From: Tritrichomonas musculus | Taxonomy: Eukaryota > Parabasalia > Tritrichomonadida > Tritrichomonadidae | NCBI GenBank assembly: GCA_039105265.1 | Contig: JAPFFF010000014.1 | Location: 2,170,001-2,234,000 of the forward strand | Reading direction: 5' to 3' | DNA length: 64,000 nt | Part shown: piece by piece, positions 10,601 to 20,351 of the stretch | Layout of the letters: every line of letters begins with the position of its first letter | Position numbering within the stretch: the first letter of the stretch is position 1 | Notes under the pieces: model-generated | The model's database searches: none | What the model was told of the DNA's origin: nothing | Seen by the model: only the letters and a program-made list of their open reading frames with translations | Program-made: the position numbers and the translations under genes

Positions 10601-13600
10601 TGAAGCCAACACTGACCTGGAGAGAATCAAGATTGTGAGGAGTGAGAACAGAGTCACTCAAGATGATGAGAGACAGATGCCAGTGCAACCTCGGGCAGAC
10701 GAATCGGTGGATCTCCAAGTGATGGAAGATCGTCGTCGCGGGGAAGACTCACGCAGACGAAGACGACAGGCTGGGTTCATACCTGCCAACGAGAGACTGC
10801 CTGAGGCGCACTTGCATTCAGTCTCTTCATCTAGCGAAGAAGATACTCACACAATTGATGAACATCCGGCTCACCCAGCGTCAGCTTCGATCGTGGACAT
10901 TGAGAGTTGCCTGTCCAAAGCTGAGAATTGGAAGTCGAGGTGCATGAAGGAAGATGATGATTTCGTGCACCTCCCGAAGCTGTGGGGTGACCGTTTAGCG
11001 AAACACAGGAAAAAGTTCGAAGAAGTGTTTAACAGTGAAGTCAAGGATGTTCTCAATTGGTATAATGAAGCTATTAACCTCTCTGACTCTTTGGAAAAGA
11101 GCAGCCGAATGCTTCTCTGCGAAGGGATGATTTCGAAAATCATTCTCATTCTACGGAAGTCGATTAGGAAGTTCGTTCGTTCGGCACGGAGAGGTTCAGA
11201 TAAGATTCGTCGCCCGCATTCCTTGGAGACACCGATTCAGATGAAGTCGGCCTCCAAATTCATCGCTGGTATTGAACTCCTGCATTCCCGCATTCACATC
11301 ACTGATGAAGATCTCGATCAACCTCAACGTAATGTCATCGCAGACATCAAAGAAAAGCTTGTTCGCTTTCTGTCACAGGCTCCTTTGGAGTTCTCTCAAC
11401 TTCTTGGGAGTGGTGACTTGGACTCAATTGACGGTTTGATTTACGATGAGCATTACGATGAAAGGATGAAATTCATACGTGCCAAGCTAGAGGAATTGGA
11501 GATTCTCAACAACTCTCCTTCCTCGCTTGGCTACAAGAAGTTCCTTCAGAAATTCTACGCTGAAGACGCCAAACGTACACTCGACTGGTTCGTGTTGAAC
11601 GACGACACACCGGAATGTGTCGTCCCAGTCGAAGATTTCGAGAACGTGTACGGGTCCTCGTGGAGCGATGCTGCTGCTCTCGGGGATGACCCAGATGGTG
11701 TTTACACTCTTCAGCGCAGAATTTCATCGAATAATTCTGATGAACTCAAATCACTCATCCTCAACGAAGAAGCTATTCTCAAAGCGGTCAGATCGAGATC
11801 CAATCTGTCTGCCGTCGGATGCGACGGCATTTCAAATGGTGTGTGGAAGGTTGGCGGGAGTGTCACGGCGACGATCATCAAGAATGTGTTGTGTTGCATG
11901 CTTGAAACGGGTCTCTTTCCGGAGGTGTTGAAAATGAACAAAACCGTCATGTTGTTTAAGAAAGGAGACCCTGACGACGCACATTCGTGGCGTCCTATCA
12001 CCATCACTCCGACGATTTATCGGATGCTGATGTGTCACATCAGCCGCTCGCTTCAAACGCTGAATTCAAAACATAGGTTCATATCACCGAGTCAGAAAGG
12101 ATTCATGCGTATTCCAGCTGGGGCGGCTGAGCATGCAACTGTGGTTGATGAGATGATACACGATGCTGCACGGAACCAAAAGTCACTCTACATCACGACG
12201 ATCGACTTTTCTGATGCATTTGGTTCCGTACCACATAAACTTATTAAAAAGAATCTTACAGACATTGGCTTTGATCTTTCTTTTGTTAAAACGATTATTA
12301 ATTCGTACAGAGACTCTTCGACGAAGATCATCAGCAACAACAGACGATCTAATTCTATCTGTTTTCGCAAAGGCGTCAAGCAAGGTTGTCCGCTGAGTCC
12401 GACGTTATTCAACATTTGTATCGAACCTCTCCTCGCGCGGTTGAACGCTTGCAAGGAGGACGGTTATCATTGGTTGGACTCAGCGACAACCGTTCAAGCT
12501 TACGCCGATGACATAATCGTGTTCTCGGACTCGGAAGTCGGGATGAAGAACTTGCTTTCGGTCGTGGAGCACTTCTGCAGTTATGCTGGCGACATGAAGA
12601 TCAACTGCAAGAAGTGCCACGCTTTCACATACATTGCTCACAATGGTTCTCGCAGTGTGTTGAACGACAACTTCACCATTGCTGGAGGACGTATTGATAA
12701 CATCAGTATTCAGAACAATACAACGTATCTCGGACTTCCAATCGCGTGCAAATCTTCGCAGCGTAAACATCACGTTTTTCGGCGAATCGAAGACATGACG
12801 AAGGACGTCATTCGAATTACTAGCAGCGCTCTTCGGTTCACACAAGCGGTTGACGCCATCAAACGGTTCGTGATTCCCAAGATTGACTACGAACTGATGG
12901 CGAACACAGCACCGACAAATTGCCTCAGTCGCTTAGATGAACTCATTCGGGGCAAGCTGTCCAAAATGATCGGTGCTGCTGGTATTCCAACCGCCTGGTT
13001 CTACACGACGAAAAACGATGGCGGTCTTTACATACAGAAACTCACAGATCGCCAGAAAGCTCTCACTATCAGACTCTACATTGCTTTGATGGAGTCTAAC
13101 GATAAAAGCATCCGTGATATGGTCAAGGCTTCTGATGAAGCCGAGATCATCTTCAGGGATGCTACCATCGACTTGACTTCACCGTTCTTGCACCTAAAAG
13201 TTAAAGACAATGGTGCGTTAGATGCAAAGCGTAACCGCGGGACGTCGAACATCTTAGCCCGATGTGTTAAAGCTTTGCACGACGCTAACATGGGTCTGAT
13301 ACTCAAAGATGATATGTTTACGCTCAAAGATCTGAATAGTAATGTCACATTTGATGTTAACACCTCTAATGTTGTTAAACACATCATGAAAGTCATGAGT
13401 GACCGTTACTATTCAGATCTTTGTCAGCACAAGATGAGAGGACATACATTCACGACATTGAAAAACTCACCATTGAGAAACTACTTCATGAAGCCCAATG
13501 CTTTGATGGCGGACTCTGTTGTCAGATTCGCTATCAAAGCACGTACGAATACGCTCATGACAGCATCACTTGCTGCTCACAGAAACCCTCAAATGAGTAA

Positions 13601-14555
13601 CCGTTGCACTCGTTGTGGACAGATTGAAACTCTCAATCACATCTTAAACGGGTGCAAGCGGTGCAAACACAAATTCACAAAGAGACACGACGAAGTTGTC
13701 AAGGTACTTTGCAAGTACCTTACCGAAAAGAAGAGAGTCATCGTGCATTGTAACCAAAGTGTTCGTGGACGCAGCAACGAACACATCACTGGTGACTCTG
13801 CTTCTCTCAGACCAGATGTATGGTGGTGGGACGGTGACCAGCTGAAGATAGCTGAATTCACCATCCCATACGGAATGTTATCTGGCGATGATGATGAATC
13901 CACCTTAGTCATACGACGCAGAGAGAAGTTGAACAAGTACCAGAAGCTTGTCGATGATTGCAGAAACCAGTTGAACTGCAATGTGTCGCTATTTGTGTTC
14001 ATTGTCTCCTCCCTCGGTGCAATACCCGATGACACCATTAATGAACTCAAGAAAGTGACAGTCACGACCAAAGACGCACTCAAACTTGCAGGGAGGATGG
14101 TAGCAGCCGCTTTACGGGAATCTATGATATTGTACATTGATACTAAGATTAAGAAGAGGGTTAACGACAACAATGAAGATGAAGATAACGATAACGATAA
14201 CGATAATGGTAACGATTATGATAACGATGTTGAAAATGTTAATGTTCTTGATACTGATGGTGACGATGATTCTAATGATCTCAATGATACTAGCTCCAAT
14301 GTTACCGACGGGGAGTCCGCAGACGATGAGTACAACTCTGTCAACATCCTGGACGACGAAGAATGGCGGGAACTCATTGATGCAAGTGCGGATGTTGACA
14401 GGTCGGGCCCCCCGTCTGAGCTTGACACTACTGATGATGAAACTGACGTACTGGAAAATCCAGGCACCACCCCACTATGGAACCAAACTCAAGGTGCCGA
14501 CCCTGCCTCCGCTACCGAAGAGGAGGGAGTCCAACACTCCTCTTCTGAATTTTAG
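7629..14555 (+). CDS. Retrotransposon polyprotein: zinc fingers, RT, restriction-like endonuclease (subfamily A)
   Basis: The 2308-aa protein is collinear with the element 1 product but 48 aa shorter, all of it in the 18-aa array, which here has about 15 regular units and no internal frame excursion. YADD falls at about residues 1625-1628. The three zinc fingers, CCHC knuckle and RPD...E core are all present. A few substitutions separate it from element 1 (for example MLETGLF for MLDTGLF, and SPLRNYF for SPLSNYF). No stop or frameshift is visible, so the copy looks intact and probably young. Start chosen as in element 1. Confidence 0.92.
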   Translation: MLFCTTKPRFSELALDADSIDTKIDDFGGNFSDDDGNGTPEFRSFSPQISTVDSPFNINYNKLATSPISRNSREINSKTHQNGDQFAPNSTQSNTQPRYVPNVPHNLPAQYSPTDRISYPTEQRHPPVGPAPINIRSTSQSDSNVSPDFSDSEEFRSDAHQSDSTSRPNCARNLIVPNTQRTTEVLLQSGVHYNPTNPEGGQNPSWFVITSDPSLASRSPLSYLAKDKSVEGVLVARGQMIISNGQPILDRNRPAVPASDAELSQKVLLPETFVHPSTVPAVPFNFCSFPRSPFVSHVYNVLNSLAVSFSCNIGCNNHFTDFSNHMSVMNTNMFNVNNSNSFTNNSFINNNISNYNVSHNNVNLVHHSVDVDNQTVESTAHVAHHSVDVDNRVVASMAHVAHHSVDVDNQIVASTAHVVHHNVDVDNQIVKSTAHVAHHSVDVDYQTVKSTALVANHSVDVDNQIVKSTAHVAHHAVDVDNQTVKSTAHVAHHTVDVDNQTVKSTAHVAHHAVDVDNQIVKSTAHVAHHAVDVDNQIVKSTAHVAHHAVDVDNQIVKSTAHVAHHAVDVDNQIVKSTAHVAHHAVDVDNRVVASTAHVTHHNVDVDNQTVTSTAHITHHSVGVDDRVVTSTAHIDHHQVVTKEKLFTSVIEVPKFVFEINEKVVPLFTLSGNHSLLNTFSNNNFLGSRTNSLGTQTTSNSSGTSSVVSGAEEFTDAHSHSEHSDHSDDDNHGGSDDNPSSPVGDNVSIDWIVSELAGVETKSDMKSLIDILQVANIDISPFANVSDVDTPIILLMYQKDRWLGVGQFYCPCCDKTFPTCASLSFHLKSTHTTNNIPLEQAAFEYIVGRKLRWKIDSPHLPPDAFHYRTIHVCPCSDCDYLVSRANSLSSHMGSSHQDMEALKREVGVFWAMSILHAKKHRKLLVASDVYHDLHGSLCMKCKDFVGRDKATVKQHTNRSHPQANVEGHRVQAIDISISVKWLSPETDDDEIREANTDLERIKIVRSENRVTQDDERQMPVQPRADESVDLQVMEDRRRGEDSRRRRRQAGFIPANERLPEAHLHSVSSSSEEDTHTIDEHPAHPASASIVDIESCLSKAENWKSRCMKEDDDFVHLPKLWGDRLAKHRKKFEEVFNSEVKDVLNWYNEAINLSDSLEKSSRMLLCEGMISKIILILRKSIRKFVRSARRGSDKIRRPHSLETPIQMKSASKFIAGIELLHSRIHITDEDLDQPQRNVIADIKEKLVRFLSQAPLEFSQLLGSGDLDSIDGLIYDEHYDERMKFIRAKLEELEILNNSPSSLGYKKFLQKFYAEDAKRTLDWFVLNDDTPECVVPVEDFENVYGSSWSDAAALGDDPDGVYTLQRRISSNNSDELKSLILNEEAILKAVRSRSNLSAVGCDGISNGVWKVGGSVTATIIKNVLCCMLETGLFPEVLKMNKTVMLFKKGDPDDAHSWRPITITPTIYRMLMCHISRSLQTLNSKHRFISPSQKGFMRIPAGAAEHATVVDEMIHDAARNQKSLYITTIDFSDAFGSVPHKLIKKNLTDIGFDLSFVKTIINSYRDSSTKIISNNRRSNSICFRKGVKQGCPLSPTLFNICIEPLLARLNACKEDGYHWLDSATTVQAYADDIIVFSDSEVGMKNLLSVVEHFCSYAGDMKINCKKCHAFTYIAHNGSRSVLNDNFTIAGGRIDNISIQNNTTYLGLPIACKSSQRKHHVFRRIEDMTKDVIRITSSALRFTQAVDAIKRFVIPKIDYELMANTAPTNCLSRLDELIRGKLSKMIGAAGIPTAWFYTTKNDGGLYIQKLTDRQKALTIRLYIALMESNDKSIRDMVKASDEAEIIFRDATIDLTSPFLHLKVKDNGALDAKRNRGTSNILARCVKALHDANMGLILKDDMFTLKDLNSNVTFDVNTSNVVKHIMKVMSDRYYSDLCQHKMRGHTFTTLKNSPLRNYFMKPNALMADSVVRFAIKARTNTLMTASLAAHRNPQMSNRCTRCGQIETLNHILNGCKRCKHKFTKRHDEVVKVLCKYLTEKKRVIVHCNQSVRGRSNEHITGDSASLRPDVWWWDGDQLKIAEFTIPYGMLSGDDDESTLVIRRREKLNKYQKLVDDCRNQLNCNVSLFVFIVSSLGAIPDDTINELKKVTVTTKDALKLAGRMVAAALRESMILYIDTKIKKRVNDNNEDEDNDNDNDNGNDYDNDVENVNVLDTDGDDDSNDLNDTSSNVTDGESADDEYNSVNILDDEEWRELIDASADVDRSGPPSELDTTDDETDVLENPGTTPLWNQTQGADPASATEEEGVQHSSSEF
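8721..9539 (+). repeat. 54-bp (18-aa) tandem repeat array in element 2
   Basis: About 15 units of the same palindrome-containing 54-bp repeat. All stay in one frame. The first five units match element 1 unit for unit, and the difference in copy number is in the homogeneous centre. Confidence 0.95.
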
Positions 14556-14660
14556 GCAGATTTTTTATTGGGGCCCGCCCCTTTTATTTTATTGTGAGTG
14601 AATCATCACTCTCGTTTATTAGTATTTTATACTTACTCTAATGATTAATAAACGAATTTA

Positions 14661-14684
14661 CCACACGGGAGGAGATTTTTTTTT
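14661..14684 (+). repeat. tRNA-Asn tail target duplication (G variant)
   Basis: ccacacgggaggag plus eight T between element 2 and the short element. It is the 5' duplication of the short element; its 3' partner at 15734 carries the A variant. Confidence 0.85.
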
Positions 14685-15733
14685 CATTTTTATTTTCGAG
14701 GTTTACGCAGGCAATAACTAGATATTCGTAATCAGTGCACTGAGCTGATTCGTATGGTGCCCTCAGATCGTTGTTTCGTCCGAATTTTCCAAACTGATTT
14801 CAATTATATGTAGGGTCACCTCACTAAGTCCGACCACTGGACTTACCACAATATTATACTGTTGTTTCTTATCTCATATTATCAATCTCAGCTCTTAACG
14901 TTATATCTCATACTCAATCAGTTATATGCAATTTCTAATATACCTCTCAAAACTTACTCTAATGATATTATACTCTTCCTTCTCACTTTGTTTATTCCAG
15001 TTTCCTTCGATCGCGCCTTTCTGTTCCCTCGGTTTCCCACTTTTCATGACTCCATTCTCATTTTACAATTTCTCTCAATATTCTCAAATATACAAGGCGT
15101 TATACAATATGAAGACGATTCTCACGGACAGATCGAAGTAAATTGCTACTTATTTTTACTCTTTTAGTTTATTCTATTTTATATATGGAGTCATCTTTCA
15201 GTGAGTCTACTTGTGATTTCAATGATCACACTGCCTTGATGAAAGAATCAAAAGACAGCAGTCAACAAGCGTCTACGGTAAAGGATCTCCGCAAGATGCT
15301 GCCTGACACATGTCGCGTGACTCTACTGAAGGGCGCTCAATGAGCCCGTTCGTTCTCTCATTTAAGTTCTTGTTCAATTGTTTTATCCGTTACTCATTGT
15401 TCCTCATTTTCAGATCTCAATCTGATATCCTCAGTTACTTTGTTACATTGTTTCAAGTTCTTTGTTCTTTAGACGCGTTGTTTTACATCAGACTCGGAAA
15501 CCATCGCTGGTTGTAACACAACCCGTCCTCTGAATGATCTGTGTTGCTCAATGATCATTTTTTGGCGACCGTTTATTCCAAGTCTGACTCATTACTTGAA
15601 GTCTTTTTGGACCTTTTAACTTCAAGTTTTACCTTTTTCCTTTTATTTTCCTTTTTTTTCTTAAAGCTTATGCCTAGCTTTTTTTATTAATTGCTTAATC
15701 GCAAAACTCTTAAAGCATTTAATAAACATTTAT
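14685..15733 (+). mobile_element. Short (~1.05 kb) non-autonomous tRNA-targeted element, complete copy
   Basis: The element is bounded by tRNA-Asn tails on both sides. Its 5' end starts with an initiator-like TCATTTTTA. The next ~40 bp (ctagat..ttc..gctgattcg) resemble the first codons of the large element, and the 3' end carries the same AATAAAC box. Longest open frames (14862-15167, 15143-15343) are broken differently in other copies and show no known domain, so an RNA-level parasite mobilised by the large element's enzyme is the likeliest reading. Other copies are at 1-382, 56814-57872 and 57897-58946. Confidence 0.8.
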
Positions 15734-15794
15734 CCACACGGGAAGAGATTTTTTGATTTTTTTTTTTATTTCATGATCAATTCATTTACCTTGA
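15734..15794 (+). repeat. Long target duplication (61 bp) left of truncated element 3
   Basis: The copy runs from the tRNA tail ccacacgggaagag through the T-run and the normal downstream flank (tttcatgatcaattcattt) to ccttga. The same stretch recurs at 19004-19062 on the other side of element 3, differing only in T-run length. It is about three times longer than the duplications around full elements. Confidence 0.8.
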
Positions 15795-18700
15795 TGAAAG
15801 GATGAAATTCATACGTGCCAAGCTAGAGGAATTGGAGATTCTCAACAACTCTCCTTCCTCGCTTGGCTACAAGAAGTTCCTTCAGAAATTCTACGCGGAA
15901 GACGCCAAACGTACACTCGACTGGTTCGTGTTGAACGACGACACACCGGAATGTGTCGTCCCAGTCGAAGATTTCGAGAACGTGTACGGGTCCTCGTGGA
16001 GCGATGCTGCTGCTCTCGGGGATGACCCAGATGGTGTTTACACTATTCAGCGCAGAATTTCATCGAATAATTCTGATGAACTCAAATCACTCATCCTCAA
16101 CGAAGAAGCTATTCTCAAAGCGGTCAGATCGAGATCCAATCTGTCTGCCGTCGGATGCGACGGCATTTCAAATGGTGTGTGGAAGGTTGGCGGGAGTGTC
16201 ACGGCGACGATCATCAAGAATGTGTTGTGTTGCATGCTTGACACGGGTCTCTTTCCGGAGGTGTTGAAAATGAACAAAACCGTCATGTTGTTTAAGAAAG
16301 GAGACCCTGACGACGCCCATTCGTGGCGTCCTATCACCATCACTCCGACGATTTATCGGATGCTGATGTGTCACATCAGCCGCTCGCTTCAAACGCTGAA
16401 TTCAAAACATAGGTTCATATCACCGAGTCAGAAAGGATTCATGCGTATTCCAGCTGGGGCGGCTGAGCATGCAACTGTGGTTGATGAGATGATACACGAT
16501 GCTGCACGGAACCAAAAGTCACTCTACATCACGACGATCGACTTTTCTGATGCATTTGGTTCCGTACCACATAAACTTATTAAAAAGAATCTTACAGACA
16601 TTGGCTTTGATCTTTCTTTTGTTAAAACGATTATTAATTCGTACAGAGACTCTTCGACAAAGATCATCAGCAACAACAGACGATCTAATTCTATCTGTTT
16701 TCGCAAAGGCGTCAAGCAAGGTTGTCCGCTGAGTCCGACGTTATTCAACATTTGTATCGAACCTCTCCTCGCGCGGTTGAACGCTTGCAAGGAGGACGGT
16801 TATCATTGGTTGGACTCAGCGACAACCGTCAAGCTTACGCCGATGACATAATCGTGTTCTCGGACTCGGAAGTCGGGATGAAGAACTTGCTTTCGGTCGT
16901 GGAGCACTTCTGCAGTTATGCAGGCGACATGAAGATCAACTGCAAGAAGTGCCACGCTTTCACATACATTGCTCACAATGGTTCTCGCAGTGTGTTGAAC
17001 GACAACTTCACCATTGCTGGAGGACGTATTGATAACATCAGCATTCAGAACAATACAACGTATCTCGGACTTCCAATCGCGTGCAAATCTTCACAGCGTA
17101 AACATCACGTTTTTCGGCGAATCGAAGACATGACGAAGGACGTCATTCGAATTACTGGCAGCGCTCTTCGGTTCACACAAGCGGTTGACGCCATCAAACG
17201 GTTCGTGATTCCCAAGATTGACTACGAACTGATGGCGAACACAGCACCGACAAATTGCCTCAGTCGCTTAGATGAACTCATTCGGGGCAGGCTGTCCAAA
17301 ATGATCGGTGCTGCTGGTATTCCAACCGCCTGGTTCTACACGACGAAAAACGATGGCGGTCTTTACATACAGAAACTCACAGATCGCCAGAAAGCTCTCA
17401 CTATCAGACTCTACATTGCTTTGATGGAGTCTAACGATAAAAGCATCCGTGATATGGTCAAGGCTTCTGATGAAGCCGAGATCATCTTCAGGGATGCTAC
17501 CATCGACTTGACTTCACCGTTCTTGCACCTGAAAGTTAAAGACAATGGTGCGTTAGATGCAAAGCGTAACCGCGGGACGTCGAACATCTTAGCCCGATGT
17601 GTTAAAGCTTTGCACGACGCTAACATGGGTCTGATACTCAAAGATGATATGTTTACGCTCAAAGATCTGAATAGTAATGTCACATTTGATGTTAACACCT
17701 CTAATGTTGTTAAACACATCATGAAAGTCATGAGTGACCGTTACTATTCAGATCTTTGTCAGCACAAGATGAGAGGACATACATTCACGACATTGAAAAA
17801 CTCACCATTGAGAAACTACTTCATGAAGCCCAATGCTTTGATGGCGGACTCTGTTGTCAGATTCGCTATCAAAGCACGTACGAATACGCTCATGACAGCA
17901 TCACTTACTGCTCACAGAAACCCTCAAATGAGTAACCGTTGCACTCGTTGTGGACAGATTGAAACTCTCAATCACATCTTAAACGGGTGCAAGCGGTGCA
18001 AACACAAATTCACAAAGAGACACGACGAAGTTGTCAAGGTACTTTGCAAGTACCTCACCGAAAAGAAGAGAGTCATCGTGCATTGTAACCAAAGTGTTCG
18101 TGGACGCAGCAACGAACACATCACTGGTGACTCTGCTTCTCTCAGACCAGATGTATGGTGGTGGGACGGTGACCAGCTGAAGATAGCTGAATTCACCATC
18201 CCATACGGAATGTTATCTGGCGATGATGATGAATCCACCTTAGTCATACGACGCAGAGAGAAGTTGAACAAGTACCAGAAGCTTGTCGATGATTGCAGAA
18301 ACCAGTTGAACTGCAATGTGTCGCTATTTGTGTTCATTGTCTCCTCCCTCGGTGCAATACCCGATGACACCATCAATGAACTCAAGAAAGTGACAGTCAC
18401 GACCAAAGACGCACTCAAACTTGCAGGGAGGATGGTAGCAGCCGCTTTACTGGAATCTATGATATTGTACATTGATACTAAGATTAAGAAGAGGGTTAAC
18501 GACAACAATGAAGATGAAGATAACGATAACGATAACGATAATGGTAACGATTATGATAACGATGTTGAAAATGTTAATGTTCTTGATACTGATGGTGACG
18601 ATGATTCTAATGATCTCAATGATACTAGCTCCAATGTTACCGACGGGGAGTCCGCAGACGATGAGTACAACTCTGTCAACATCCTGGACGACGAAGAATG

Positions 18701-19003
18701 GCGGGAACTCATTGATGCAAGTGCGGATGTTGACAGGTCGGGCCCCCCGTCTGAGCTTGACACTACTGATGATGAAACTGACGTACTGGAAAATCCAGGC
18801 ACCACCCCACTATGGAACCAAACTCAAGGTGCCGACCCTGCCTCCGCTACCGAAGAGGAGGGAGTCCAACACTCCTCTTCTGAATTTTAGGCAGATTTTT
18901 TTTTTTTTTATTGGGGCCCGCCCCTTTTATTTTATTGTGAGTGAATCATCACTCTCGTTTATTAGTATTTTATACTTACTCTAATGATTAATAAACGAAT
19001 TTA
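15795..19003 (+). mobile_element. 5'-truncated retrotransposon, element 3
   Basis: The copy begins at the position equivalent to ~4388 of element 1 (gatgaaagg) and keeps the normal 3' end. Several base changes (ITGSALRF, RGRLSKM, ALLESM) group it with element B1, while others are shared with element 2. It lies between the long duplications described for 15734 and 19004. Truncation at the 5' end is usual when target-primed reverse transcription stops early. Confidence 0.88.
15802..18890 (+). pseudogene. Truncated, frameshifted retrotransposon ORF (RT plus endonuclease)
   Basis: The first frame (15802-16851) covers the RT up to the motif before YADD. A missing T at about 16830 (caaccgtcaag against caaccgttcaag in intact copies) shifts the frame and adds a short KLTPMT tail. 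The second frame carries YADD, the CCHC knuckle and RPD...E to the normal stop at 18890. The N-terminal zinc fingers are absent. The copy cannot make a working polyprotein, although the rest shows little decay, so it is a fairly recent insertion. Confidence 0.88.
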
Positions 19004-19062
19004 CCACACGGGAAGAGATTTTTTGATTTTTTTTTATTTCATGATCAATTCATTTACCTTGA
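19004..19062 (+). repeat. Long target duplication (59 bp) right of element 3
   Basis: Right-hand partner of 15734-15794, starting with the tRNA tail and running on into unbroken genomic flank (ccttgacgatcttttt...). The tRNA gene that supplied it must lie left of the window. Confidence 0.8.
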
Positions 19063-20326
19063 CGATCTTTTTAACGATATCCATGAAAACACCACAAATA
19101 TAATCGACATATCTATTTCATAATATAATAAGATTATTATATTGAACATTCAAAATTGCATTTTCTTTTAAAAAGATAAAAGCACTTTCAGAAAATTGAT
19201 TTTTTTTTTTTTTTAAATCTACACGCTTTCGATTCTTAATGACTATTCTTATTTCTCATTCTTTGTTAATATGCTGTTTGCTTACTTTTATTTGAATCAA
19301 ATTTTATTTAATCCTTTTTAATTACAATGATTTTTTAAGAAAAACAATTTTAAATACTTTTCTATATATCATTAAATTTAAACAACATTTCACTATCAAT
19401 TATTCAAGCAAATCAAATCTTTATTTAATCCTTTTTAATTACAATGAAATTTTTGACAGTGAATATGTTTGTGATTCATTGTCCATTGAGAAGGGAACAA
19501 CCGTTTTCTGTTGCAATATTTTCTCACTGATCGTTTTCTTTCAATAATTCAATGATCCACGACCTTGGATGATAACTCGAAGAGTCAGAGTTAAGTGACT
19601 TAATTTGGTTATTTTTTGGAATTATCAGTTTGTCTTTAAAATCAAAACAAATCCACAGGTTTTGACTGATGATAGTTATTTGAATTGCACTGTGCAGCTC
19701 CTATTCCAAGTTCTTGATTGAGCCGTTACAAAGTTTTTCAATGACTTCTGAGAAAAAAAAAAAAAAAAAAATTGTTTTATTGAATTGAGTGAGTAGTGAA
19801 TGTCACAAGATCGAGAACGTGATTGAAGTCACCTAGTTCTTCAGTAGTAATTGTGAGTGTGTTGATTGTTGGATCTGTTTGGCGCTTTTGTCTGACATAA
19901 TGAGACGTTAGATCTGAAATGAGTCTGCAACTTGTGCATGGGAATCCAATTGTCAAATTTGCTTATGTGATGCATTATTAATGACTGTAAAATCATAAAA
20001 TCAAGTTGTAAAATAATAAATTATTTAAGTCTGCATGATGTGGTTGCTTACTTCAAAATTTATCTTTTATTATATTATTCAAATCATAAAGTTTTTGATT
20101 TCTTTATAAAAAAAATATGAGAAAATATTGTTTTATTTTCATATATATGAAGAAATACCAAAATATATAGATGGAAATTTAAAACCAAATTTTTGACCAA
20201 TTTGTGAAAAATTTTTTCCATATTCAATAAATTTGACCAATTATTCACAAAAAATGTCAAAATTTTAAAAATATTCAATATTTCAAAATTTTTAAAGTAT
20301 TGAAATTTTAAAGAAATAAAATGACA
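19063..20326. other. Non-coding tRNA-downstream flank, repeated elsewhere
   Basis: No gene is seen. The stretch continues the sequence that follows every tRNA-Asn here and matches the reverse complement of about 44991-46215, where it joins an empty tRNA-Asn directly. It includes an A-run near 19752-19770 and AT-rich simple sequence. Its first ~90 bp can be read as a degenerate coding piece (HDQFIYLDDLFNDIHENTTN) that also follows other tRNA copies. Confidence 0.7.
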
Positions 20327-20334
20327 TCATTTTT
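20327..20334 (+). promoter_or_regulatory. Initiator-like motif (TCATTTTT)
   Basis: TCATTTTT lies ~23 nt before the ATG and is kept in all three copies of the gene. It fits the trichomonad Inr consensus, TCA(C/T)T(T/A), where the A is the usual start of transcription. Confidence 0.5.
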
Positions 20335-20351
20335 TTTTTTTTTTATTAAGT

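Larger units (their letters stand above)
7618..14660 (+). mobile_element. Full-length R2/NeSL-like retrotransposon, element 2 (subfamily A)
   Basis: This second complete subfamily A copy sits head to tail with element 1 and is flanked by G-variant tRNA tails on both sides (7594-7617 and 14661-14684). It differs from element 1 by scattered single bases and a shorter repeat array. Its leader, ORF and 3' UTR have the same organisation. Confidence 0.9.

Noticed and set aside
19752-19770. Poly(A) tail of a retroposed sequence (also ~23000 and ~46230)
   Set aside because: The A-runs lie within duplicated flanks at varying length and lack target duplications, so simple microsatellite expansion suffices.
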